NCBI GenBank assembly: GCA_005801425.1
Contig: SYDY01000056.1
Location: 1 to 26,914 of the forward strand
Source: Bdellovibrionales bacterium
GTDB taxonomy: Bacteria > Myxococcota > XYA12-FULL-58-9 > SYDY01
Direction of reading: 5' to 3'
Length of the DNA: 26,914 nucleotides
The translations under genes were made by a program, and so were the position numbers. Below the pieces are notes generated by a model. That model saw only the letters and a program-made list of their open reading frames with translations. It searched no databases and had not been told where the DNA came from. Every line of letters starts with the position of its first letter. Positions within the stretch are counted from its first letter, which is position 1. Below, one piece after another: positions 16,018-23,560 of the stretch.

Positions 16018-17801
16018 GCTGCGTTTTGATTGCCAATCGTGGCGAAATTGCATGCCGCATTGTGCGGTCGGTGCGTATGCTCGGGCTCCGTAGTGTTACG
16101 GTGTTTACCGAGGTCGATGCGAAAGCACCTCATCGTTTTCTTGCCGATGATGCACGATCACTCGGTGATGATCCCATGGCTTATCTTGATATGCGTGCGA
16201 TCATCGATGCTGCCCAAAAATCGGGTGCCGATGCCATTCATCCTGGCTATGGATTTTTGTCCCAAAATCCAGATTTTGCCCAAGCATGTCTTGATGCCGA
16301 TCTCGTATGGATAGGTCCTTCGCCCGATGTGATCCGAGTGCTCGGAGATAAACGTTCTTCTCGCCAAGCGGCTGAACGATCCGGTGTCCCTGTGATCCCA
16401 GGTGCTGAAGAGTGCAATACACCTGAGGAAGCCGAAGTGCTGGCACAGCGCATTGGCTTCCCCTTGCTTTTGAAGGCCGCAGGGGGCGGTGGTGGCAAAG
16501 GCATGCGGCAGGTCGATGGTCTTGCGGATATTCGTGAAGCCTTTGTTTCAGCTGAACGTGAAGCGCGCAATGCCTTCGGTGATGGTCGTTTGCTTCTCGA
16601 AAAATTTATCAGACCTGCGCGTCACATCGAAGTACAAATTTTGGGTGACGCAATTCGGTCTGTGGCAGTAGGCGTTCGCGAGTGCAGCTTACAGCGTCGC
16701 TATCAAAAGGTCTTAGAAGAATCGCCTCCACCTTTGCTTGCACACAGTATTTTAAAACGCATTGCAGGGGATGCCGAGCGTCTCATGACCGCCGCTGGCT
16801 ATAGCAGTGCGGGTACCGTTGAATTTCTGGTAGATGCCGATGGTCATCATTATTTTCTTGAAGTGAATACGCGCATCCAAGTCGAACATCCGGTGACGGA
16901 GCTTGTGACGGGTGTTGATATTGTTGCCGAACAAATTCGTATTGCTTGTGGAGGCTCAGTCCACGATGCACCAGAGCCTCGTGGTCATGCCATCGAATTG
17001 CGACTCAATGCCGAAGATCCTGCATGCAATTATCTTCCTTGCACGGGTGAAGTACGTATGTTGCGTTGGCCACAGGTGCCAGGTGTTCGGATTGACGCCG
17101 GTATTACCGAAGGGTCTTTAATCGGATCTCATTACGATCCGATGATCGCAAAAATTATCGCATGGGGTTCCACGCGCAGTGAGGCCTTGCAGCGTCTTCG
17201 TCAGGCGTTGCAAGAATTGGTATTGCTGGGTGTGGGAACCAACCAAGGCATGTTGTTGGATCTTATCGAAGAACCTTGGGTACAGCGCGGCGAGACATTT
17301 ACCCATACGCTCGAAACATGGTCATGGATCCCGCCAGAAATGCCGGAGATTTATAAAACATTGCATGGCTCTCAAAGCCCATCACATCGCCAAGGCCACA
17401 AGACTCACGCTGATCATATTGTAGGGGCGGTTCGTGAACTGCCCTCTAAAACCACTTCTGTTGTAGGGGCGGTTCGTGAACCGCCCTTCAAAATCTCCTC
17501 ACCCCGAGGCATCTGGGTAAGCGACAGAGGTCGTGTTTATCTACTGCCTTCGGAGGATGATACATCCAGTCGTCAAATTCATCGCAAGCATGGTGTGATT
17601 GCGCCCATGACTGGAAAAGTGGTTGCGATTCATGTTCAAGTTGGGGATGTTGTCATTGAGGGCCAAGTGGTGGCCATTCTTGAAGCTATGAAAATGGAAT
17701 ATCGACTTACGGCTCCACATCAGGGCACCGTATCAAAAATTGCGTGCATCGTGGGCACATTGGTCGATCTCGGACAAGCCATACTCATGGTAGATCCATG
17801 A
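16011..17801 (+). CDS. liuD: Methylcrotonyl-CoA carboxylase alpha subunit, with in-frame palindromic repeats
   Basis: This biotin carboxylase/biotin carrier subunit has 596 residues. The biotin carboxylase domain covers about residues 1-445: MVSCVLIANRGEIACRIVRS at the start, the ATP loop AGGGGGKG at 157-164, ECSLQRRYQKVLEESP, and EVNTRIQVEHPVTE at 284-297. The biotinyl domain covers about 525-596, with EAMKM and biotinylated Lys561. The linker of about 75 residues is where methylcrotonyl- and propionyl-CoA carboxylases carry a BT domain of over 100 residues that contacts the beta subunit. Here most of that domain is missing and two copies of a dispersed palindrome are read through in frame as VGAVRELP (471-478) and VGAVREPP (485-492). 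Relatives are usually 650 residues or more. It overlaps liuC by 7 bases and liuE by 4. Catalytic motifs are intact, but assembly with LiuB may be unusual. Confidence 0.93.
   Translation: MVSCVLIANRGEIACRIVRSVRMLGLRSVTVFTEVDAKAPHRFLADDARSLGDDPMAYLDMRAIIDAAQKSGADAIHPGYGFLSQNPDFAQACLDADLVWIGPSPDVIRVLGDKRSSRQAAERSGVPVIPGAEECNTPEEAEVLAQRIGFPLLLKAAGGGGGKGMRQVDGLADIREAFVSAEREARNAFGDGRLLLEKFIRPARHIEVQILGDAIRSVAVGVRECSLQRRYQKVLEESPPPLLAHSILKRIAGDAERLMTAAGYSSAGTVEFLVDADGHHYFLEVNTRIQVEHPVTELVTGVDIVAEQIRIACGGSVHDAPEPRGHAIELRLNAEDPACNYLPCTGEVRMLRWPQVPGVRIDAGITEGSLIGSHYDPMIAKIIAWGSTRSEALQRLRQALQELVLLGVGTNQGMLLDLIEEPWVQRGETFTHTLETWSWIPPEMPEIYKTLHGSQSPSHRQGHKTHADHIVGAVRELPSKTTSVVGAVREPPFKISSPRGIWVSDRGRVYLLPSEDDTSSRQIHRKHGVIAPMTGKVVAIHVQVGDVVIEGQVVAILEAMKMEYRLTAPHQGTVSKIACIVGTLVDLGQAILMVDP
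17421..17444 (+). repeat. Dispersed palindromic repeat, copy B, inside liuD
   Basis: The repeat begins GTAGGGGCGGTTC and closes with GAACTGCCC, one mismatch from a perfect palindrome. It is translated in frame as VGAVRELP. With copy C, 42 bases later, it forms a tandem pair whose flanks are also similar (about 14 codons per unit). The same repeat ends gltD at 2539-2562. Confidence 0.88.
17463..17486 (+). repeat. Dispersed palindromic repeat, copy C, inside liuD
   Basis: This copy has perfect arms GGGCGGTTC and GAACCGCCC around a 2-base loop and is translated in frame as VGAVREPP. It lies exactly 42 bases after copy B, preserving the reading frame of the biotin carboxylase/biotin carrier fusion. 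Confidence 0.88.
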
Positions 17802-18634
17802 TCCGTATTGTGGAAGTAGGCCCCCGCGACGGCCTTCAGCACGATCAGCGCATGATCACAACCGAACACAAAATTGCACTTGTCAACGCACTCAGCGTCT
17901 CAGGTGTGAGTGAAATAGAAGTGACTGCCTTTGTTTCTGAAAAATGGATCCCACAATTGGCCGATGCCGAGGCTGTTTTTGCGGGGATCACGCGCAACCC
18001 AAATATCATTTATTCCGCATTGGTGCCCAACGAGCAGGGGATGGATCGCGCTTTGGCCGCCAACGTTGATAAAATTTCGGTGTTCACTGCGGCGACCAAT
18101 ACTTTTAATCGCAAAAATATCAACACGGATATTGCCGGATCGCTGCTGCGTTTTGCACCTGTCATTAAAACAGCGAAAATTTTTGGAAAGAGCATACGCG
18201 GTTATGTGTCCGCCGCATTTTGGTGTCCTTATGAAGGTTACGTAAAGCCTGAGCAAACGGTGTCCGTTGTGGCCGAGCTTCTGGATCTTGGTGTTGATGA
18301 AATTTCCATTGGCGATACCATTGGAAAGGCATCACCCGCTGAAGTGAGTGCACTTATTCTTGCATTGAAAGACGTGGTTGCGAGCGATCGTGTGGCGATG
18401 CATTTTCACGATACCTACGGTCGTGCTGCGGCCAACGTACGTATATCGCTTGCACTTGGTATTGTTGCATTTGATAGCAGCGTAGGAGGACTGGGCGGTT
18501 GTCCTTATGCCCCAGGTGCCCCGGGAAACATTGCAACATCAACGCTTGTCGAAATTATTCGCGATGCTGGTTTTTCATGCGATGTGAAGCTTGACGCATT
18601 GGATCAGGCATTAGAAATCATCCGCAATGATTGA
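17798..18634 (+). CDS. liuE: Hydroxymethylglutaryl-CoA lyase
   Basis: This TIM-barrel lyase of 278 residues splits HMG-CoA into acetoacetate and acetyl-CoA, the last step of leucine breakdown. The start at 17798 overlaps the liuD stop as ATGA, a typical coupled junction; a longer frame open from 17744 would overlap the biotin carrier domain and is not needed. Recognisable motifs are VEVGPRDGLQ with the catalytic arginine-aspartate pair at the N-terminus, MHFHDTYG with metal-binding histidines near residue 200, and GGLGGCPYAPGAPGN with the active-site Cys235. It is slightly shorter than the usual near-300 residues but contains all motifs. It overlaps the EVE-domain gene by 8 bases. Confidence 0.94.
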   Translation: MIRIVEVGPRDGLQHDQRMITTEHKIALVNALSVSGVSEIEVTAFVSEKWIPQLADAEAVFAGITRNPNIIYSALVPNEQGMDRALAANVDKISVFTAATNTFNRKNINTDIAGSLLRFAPVIKTAKIFGKSIRGYVSAAFWCPYEGYVKPEQTVSVVAELLDLGVDEISIGDTIGKASPAEVSALILALKDVVASDRVAMHFHDTYGRAAANVRISLALGIVAFDSSVGGLGGCPYAPGAPGNIATSTLVEIIRDAGFSCDVKLDALDQALEIIRND

Positions 18635-19100
18635 ACCCGCCTATTGGTTAATGAAGTCGGAACCGGATGTATATTCCATCGATGATTTGTGCCGCGATGG
18701 ATCCACGCCTTGGGAAGGTGTGCGTAATTATCAAGCTCGAAATTTTATGACATCGCAACGTGTTGGCGATCGCGTCTTGTTTTATCACTCTAATGCCAAG
18801 CCACCAGGCATCGTTGGCATTGCCGAGGTAGTGCGTCTTGCGTATCCAGATGCGTCACAATTCTCTCCCGAGTCGCCTTATTTTGATAAAAAAGCGACAT
18901 CAGATCATCCGCGTTGGTGGCACACGGACATAGGTTACCTTGCACATTTTGATCGCATAATCACACTCGACGAACTGCGTCATACCCCAGAACTCGATGA
19001 TATGTTGCTTTTTAAGCGCAGTAGGCTCTCAATTCAGCCAATTAATGCTGCTATGTGGCATGTTATCGTTGCACTGCGCAAAAAAATAATGCACAGATGA
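18627..19100 (+). CDS. EVE domain-containing protein
   Basis: This is a small protein of 157 residues made of one EVE domain, a PUA-like fold; the family includes human thymocyte nuclear protein 1, and members are thought to bind modified nucleic-acid bases. The start region YWLMKSEPDVYSIDDL, followed by WEGVRNYQARNFM, GDRVLFYHSNAKPPGIVGIAEVV and SRLSIQPI, is diagnostic. The middle (PYFDKKATSDHPRWWHTDIG) differs from common members. It overlaps the end of liuE, so it is co-transcribed with the leucine genes although no metabolic link is known; EVE genes often sit in unrelated housekeeping operons. No Shine-Dalgarno sequence is evident, so translation is probably coupled to liuE. Confidence 0.92.
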   Translation: MIEPAYWLMKSEPDVYSIDDLCRDGSTPWEGVRNYQARNFMTSQRVGDRVLFYHSNAKPPGIVGIAEVVRLAYPDASQFSPESPYFDKKATSDHPRWWHTDIGYLAHFDRIITLDELRHTPELDDMLLFKRSRLSIQPINAAMWHVIVALRKKIMHR

Positions 19101-19112
19101 CTTTCAGTGCAA

Positions 19113-19147
19113 TATGACGCATTTTGACTGTGTTGCTTTGCGTCATA
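19113..19147. promoter_or_regulatory. Inverted repeat TATGACGCA/TGCGTCATA upstream of the recombinase
   Basis: Perfect 9-base arms at 19113-19121 and 19139-19147 are separated by 17 bases. The dyad lies in the 118-base gap before the recombinase gene, about 70-105 bases before its ATG, and a TTGACT (-35-like) sits within the spacer. It could be an operator for a dimeric repressor or a recombinase-binding site. No T-run follows, so it is not an ordinary terminator for the liu operon. Confidence 0.5.
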
Positions 19148-19218
19148 AATGCATCTATAGGTGTACCTGTTGGGGTTTTATGGGCTCAACATAACAAACG
19201 ATTGAACCGGAGTGACAC

Positions 19219-20292
19219 ATGCAAAAGAGGGGGAAAGCCGTGAGCCAAGTGGTTGCGTTACAAGAAACGTCACCAACGGCCGTTACCGACAAGGGTGTTA
19301 TGACGCGATTTTCGGCATTTCAAGATCTTGCAGAACAGCACAGCATTGCCCGATGGGCTTCTCGCTATTTGTCTGAGCAAGTCTACGGTATCCAATCGCC
19401 CCATACCCTCGATGCAAAAACACGTGATCTGTCTGGTTTCGTTCAGTGGTTTGTATCGACCAAGGGAAATGGACATATTGAATCGTGGCACGGCGATGAT
19501 ACGCAGGCTTATTTAAAGACTTTGTTGGTTCAGCGACGATCGCCTGCAACCATCAACCGCGTATTCGCTAGTCTTCGCCATTTTGCGCGATGGGTCCATG
19601 AACAACCGGGCGCTGTTTTTCGCGAAAGTGGATTGCCAACACGCGGTGTTTTTACGCCAGCGGGCGAAGCCTCGGTACCATCACCGCTTGAAGACAATGA
19701 AGTCCAAGTGCTTTTTCATTCGGCCGACAATCTTGTGGCAACCGATAAGCGTCGCAATGCGCGCCCAAGGCGTAATCGTGCACTTCTAGCGATGCTTTTT
19801 TACACAGGTCTTCGTGTTTCAGAGATTTTAGCGCTTCGACGCAACCAGTTTGTAGACGATTCGTTGCATGAGGTCGTTCGCAAGGGCAATAAGCGGAAGC
19901 ATCGCGTGTTGCTTCCACAGATCTGCCGCGATGCGTTGGGCGATTATCTTGCGGTTGAACGCATCAAAGATGATCCAGAGAATCTTGAAGAACCTTTGTT
20001 TCTTCCAAGCCGTGGTGCTAAGCCGATGACACGCCAGCAGGTGACCAAAGTTCTTGCGGCCATCGCCCACGATGCAGGGATCACCAATGGCCAGGAGATC
20101 GCGATCAATCCATCGCGTTTGCGCCATACGTTGGGTCACACCATTTGGCGCCGAACCGGATCTGCCACCGAGACGGCGTCTGCCTTGGGTTATAGCCGAT
20201 TACAGTATGCGTTGCGCTATGCAGATCCTCAGGGTCTTGAACATTCCGAAATCTCGGAAAGTGTCGATCTACCCATGCGCAAAGTTTCTTAA
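19219..20292 (+). CDS. Tyrosine recombinase with atypical catalytic site
   Basis: This phage integrase/Xer-like recombinase has 357 residues. The N-terminal core-binding (SAM-like) domain covers about residues 50-150, the catalytic domain about 170-345. The arginine of TGLRVSEI (R199), the beta-hairpin lysine (K222 in RKGNK), the second arginine (R302 in SRLRHT) and the nucleophile (Y334 in LRYADP) are in place. The histidine expected three residues before R302 is Ser299, and the histidine or tryptophan expected nine residues before the nucleophile is Tyr325. GGAG six bases before the ATG supports the start; a GTG at 19240, also preceded by a purine-rich stretch, is an alternative. There is no phage or integron context. 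It may be a domesticated or specialised enzyme, or catalytically weak. It is too divergent for me to call XerC or XerD. Confidence 0.88.
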   Translation: MQKRGKAVSQVVALQETSPTAVTDKGVMTRFSAFQDLAEQHSIARWASRYLSEQVYGIQSPHTLDAKTRDLSGFVQWFVSTKGNGHIESWHGDDTQAYLKTLLVQRRSPATINRVFASLRHFARWVHEQPGAVFRESGLPTRGVFTPAGEASVPSPLEDNEVQVLFHSADNLVATDKRRNARPRRNRALLAMLFYTGLRVSEILALRRNQFVDDSLHEVVRKGNKRKHRVLLPQICRDALGDYLAVERIKDDPENLEEPLFLPSRGAKPMTRQQVTKVLAAIAHDAGITNGQEIAINPSRLRHTLGHTIWRRTGSATETASALGYSRLQYALRYADPQGLEHSEISESVDLPMRKVS

Positions 20293-20398
20293 ATAACACC
20301 CACATCTGCACACAACTTTATTCATCCCCCATGCGATAATTCTTACGCCTCGGAGAGGCCCGCCGAGCCGCTGCTGAACAATTTCCTTGGGGGAAGTC

Positions 20399-23300
20399 GT
20401 GACCAAGCAGCTTATTATCCGCGAATATCGAAATGCCATTGCAAGTGCCCTGCGCGAGACACCGGCAGGCCCTGTTGTTTTGGGCGCTAATACCATTAAA
20501 AACATCATTGCCTTTGCAAAGAGCAAAGATGCTTTTGATCGTTATGTCTCGTATGGTGTTAAAGACCAAAAGGCATTGTTGCAACCGTTTAGCTCGCTGA
20601 GTGTTGGGGTATGGGCTGCACGTCACGATCTAAGCCGCGTGTGCCTGAGTGCAGAAGCGCATGCATTGCTTGTGGCAGAAGCGGCTTCGTGCCGCAAAGA
20701 ACTTTATGCTTTCCCCGTCTTTGAGGCCCCTGCGCCAGAACCTGTTGTCGATCCACGCGCTGCGATTGATACAGAAGTCAATGCGATTCTTGAAAAAGGA
20801 AAAAATCACGGTAGCTACGACAAGTGGCAAGTAAAGACCGACTCCGCCACGATTACCTACCATACGACCGCTTTCGGTGCTCCAGCACCTGCCATGGTTG
20901 TGGAAGCCCGCGATTTGATGGTGACGGACAAAACACCTCGCTCGTTGCGCGAAATGGAAGGCACCGAACCCATCAGCATGAAGCGTGGCGATGTCACGGT
21001 TGATTTGAAAACCGCATCCAACATCCGCAGTGAAGCCGATTTTCAATTTTTCATTGATGCCGTCAAAGAAAAAAATCTCAAATTTATCGAGTGCATCGAT
21101 GAAAAATTTGAGAACGAACGCGAGGCGCCTGTACTTCAATGGGTGCGTCGCCAAGAATTGCTACAGAATCTTCGCAGCAAGGCCCAAGAAGTCAAAGTGG
21201 CATTTCGAGGTACGCCGAGTGAGCGCAGCAATTTGATCGGTGCCATGGAAACGCTGATCAAGATCACTGAAGGCCTTGGCAATAGCAATCGCAAGATCGC
21301 CGTTCGTCATGGTGGCAACGACAATTACTGGCCCTACTGGCGCAATTACGTCAACATTTTGGTTGATCAGCACAAGTCATTGATGGCTCGTGCCGATGCA
21401 TGCGATGTTCCTGCTGAAAAAGCAGAGTTGCTTGCGAAAGCTGAAAGCTACGCGCAAATGATTATAAGTGTTCGCCGTGAAAAAACGGTGAACAGTTATG
21501 ACCGTTCTATCAACGAACGCGACTTTGAAGAGTCCACGGGTATGGCGGTGGTGTTCCTTAACACTGCGGATAAAACAGATGTCACCGGTGCGCGTGTTTC
21601 GATGGCCAAGACAAGCACAGTTTCTGCGCCTGTTTATGAGCTTCTTTCCATCCTCATTGATGGTAAAAAGGTCAATGTTTATCGTGATGGAGACAAATTA
21701 TTCTTTGACGCACCGAAGATGGACAATGACGGCAACGAATTGACCGAAGAGCAAGTGAAGCTCGTGACTTCACGCCTTCTTACGTCCTCCGACATTAAAT
21801 CGTCTATTGGATTGCGTCCTACCGACAAACCCATTGCAAAATTCTCATTCGATTGGGACAGCAACCTTCGCATCAACGTGGCCTTGATTGACATTGGTTG
21901 GTGGGGTCACTGCCATAATGAAGCACCGGCCAATGCTTCTGCCATCGATGTTCGTCGCAATGTACATCTGCTCACGTTGGATCCAAGCATTGCCCCAGGG
22001 GTTGCACTTGAGACGGCAGGTCGTGAACAGGCATGGAGTGCTGTTGGATCGTTGCTTGAAATCGCAACGGACGGCTTTGTGAATGCAGCAAATCCACGAT
22101 TTGCTGTGAATGGCATTGAAGAAACTGCTTTTGAAGGTGAGCGTAATAACGGCCGTGGCTTTATGCAGCTTAAGCTTGCCAATGGCCAAACCAAAACATT
22201 GTCGGGTGTTGTTTCCTCATTGTATCAGCCCTACAGCACCGACGCAGCAGACGAAGAACCCAAATCCTACGAATCCAATACTGAAAACGAGTGGGGCTCT
22301 TCGTATTCCGATCCGTTTAAACAGTTTCAACCTATGCGGCGTGTCAAAAATGCCGATGGGCATTTTGTGCTTGAACCCAATCCGCTTAACACCGGTGCAC
22401 GTTATCAAGAAAAAGATCTGCAAGGGCTCAAAGTCAACAATACCCATTTCAGTATTGATGTAGAATACGATGGTATGAGCGCAACGGGCGAACCCGAAGC
22501 GGTGCGTGATACGCGCACCATCGATCCCAAGGGCAAACTTCCAAGCGCCGAGAATACCGAAGGACTCGATCCACTCGAAGTCAAAGGGTACGTGCTGATC
22601 GAGATGGAGGCCGATTTTGATGACAAAACGGCTCTTGAGCATTGGTACAGTGCACGTGATAAAGCCTATGTTTCGCGTGATGTAAAATGGGAAGGTACTG
22701 AGCGCAAAATTGTCTCAGAAAGTGCCCCACAGCCTGTTAATGATATTAGTTTGATCCAAGAAACGGGTTACGATTCGGTCATCGAATTGCATAACTTCTT
22801 CAAAGATCGTTTGGTGAAGAGCCATACCAACGATATTACAGCGACCAAAGCGGTTTGGAATTACACAAAAACCGGCATTCAAATGGATCTGGTGGATGTT
22901 AATCGTGCCACCGACAAAGAAGGAAAGCCTGTCACATACCTGACATACAAAGTTCCTATGTCAACCATGGGTGGCGATATTGAGATGGATTACACCATCA
23001 TGCTCGACCGCATGGGCAATGAAGTGGCCGAGTATGCTGACAAGGCGATGGTCGACTTTGCGTTTGAATGGGTTCGCAAAGTGTGCGCCATGGCCACCGA
23101 TATTACCAATGGATTTAGTCGGACCACGGCAGTTTCTAAATATGCACTTGAGAATGGTTCTGCCGTCGATAGCCGAATTTATCGCGAGGGCAGTGGGGCA
23201 CCTGTCACGAAAGAAGCCGTTGTTACAGCGATGATTGCAGGTCTGACCCGAACGGTGTTCCTTGCAAGTTGCGATGATGCCATCGGCGCGGATACCGGTG

Positions 23301-23488
23301 ATACCTATGCGATCGCACGTCTCAACGGTGAAGTGATCACGGTCACCAAAGCAGAGTTTGATAAACTCGTGAAATTGCATGAGCAAATGTACAATCTTAC
23401 ACATCCAGAAGCTGTTGTGCCTGTTCATCGCGATGTTACGCCCGCGGTTCGCGGACGTGCGGCTGAGCCTGAGACAATGACAGCCTAA
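20399..23488 (+). CDS. Large unknown protein with a transglutaminase-elicitor-like motif
   Basis: I do not recognise this 1029-residue protein with confidence. I prefer the GTG at 20399 (VTKQLIIREY) because GGGGG at 20389-20393 gives normal spacing; a TTG at 20387 lies inside that ribosome site. There is no signal peptide or membrane helix; the composition is acidic and soluble-looking. The segment FSFDWDSNLRINVAL followed by W501-W502-G-H-C505-H506-NEAPANA resembles the active-site cysteine region of the transglutaminase-elicitor family (Phytophthora GP42-like), and THFSID (His683) and VWNY (Trp820) recall later conserved segments of that family. The match is from memory and partial. A strong terminator follows at 23507. 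The upstream recombinase is 106 bases away; no functional link can be shown. If an enzyme, it would be a cytoplasmic Cys-His type. Confidence 0.6.
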   Translation: MTKQLIIREYRNAIASALRETPAGPVVLGANTIKNIIAFAKSKDAFDRYVSYGVKDQKALLQPFSSLSVGVWAARHDLSRVCLSAEAHALLVAEAASCRKELYAFPVFEAPAPEPVVDPRAAIDTEVNAILEKGKNHGSYDKWQVKTDSATITYHTTAFGAPAPAMVVEARDLMVTDKTPRSLREMEGTEPISMKRGDVTVDLKTASNIRSEADFQFFIDAVKEKNLKFIECIDEKFENEREAPVLQWVRRQELLQNLRSKAQEVKVAFRGTPSERSNLIGAMETLIKITEGLGNSNRKIAVRHGGNDNYWPYWRNYVNILVDQHKSLMARADACDVPAEKAELLAKAESYAQMIISVRREKTVNSYDRSINERDFEESTGMAVVFLNTADKTDVTGARVSMAKTSTVSAPVYELLSILIDGKKVNVYRDGDKLFFDAPKMDNDGNELTEEQVKLVTSRLLTSSDIKSSIGLRPTDKPIAKFSFDWDSNLRINVALIDIGWWGHCHNEAPANASAIDVRRNVHLLTLDPSIAPGVALETAGREQAWSAVGSLLEIATDGFVNAANPRFAVNGIEETAFEGERNNGRGFMQLKLANGQTKTLSGVVSSLYQPYSTDAADEEPKSYESNTENEWGSSYSDPFKQFQPMRRVKNADGHFVLEPNPLNTGARYQEKDLQGLKVNNTHFSIDVEYDGMSATGEPEAVRDTRTIDPKGKLPSAENTEGLDPLEVKGYVLIEMEADFDDKTALEHWYSARDKAYVSRDVKWEGTERKIVSESAPQPVNDISLIQETGYDSVIELHNFFKDRLVKSHTNDITATKAVWNYTKTGIQMDLVDVNRATDKEGKPVTYLTYKVPMSTMGGDIEMDYTIMLDRMGNEVAEYADKAMVDFAFEWVRKVCAMATDITNGFSRTTAVSKYALENGSAVDSRIYREGSGAPVTKEAVVTAMIAGLTRTVFLASCDDAIGADTGDTYAIARLNGEVITVTKAEFDKLVKLHEQMYNLTHPEAVVPVHRDVTPAVRGRAAEPETMTA

Positions 23489-23506
23489 TTTGTGTTGTGT
23501 TGCACA

Positions 23507-23543
23507 GGGCGGCGGGATGGACACTGACCGCCGCCCTTTTTTT
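23507..23543 (+). terminator. Rho-independent terminator after the 1029-residue gene
   Basis: The perfect 9-base stem GGGCGGCGG (23507-23515) and CCGCCGCCC (23528-23536), with a 12-base loop, is followed directly by seven T residues. It is the strongest intrinsic terminator in the window. It ends only 17 bases before the next ATG, so it separates the two genes transcriptionally unless there is read-through. Confidence 0.92.
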
Positions 23544-23560
23544 CGCCGAAAGGTTTTCTT

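Noticed and set aside
19113-19147. A dif-like XerCD site next to the recombinase
   Set aside because: dif sites have 11-base arms with a 6-base centre; here 9-base arms are 17 bases apart.
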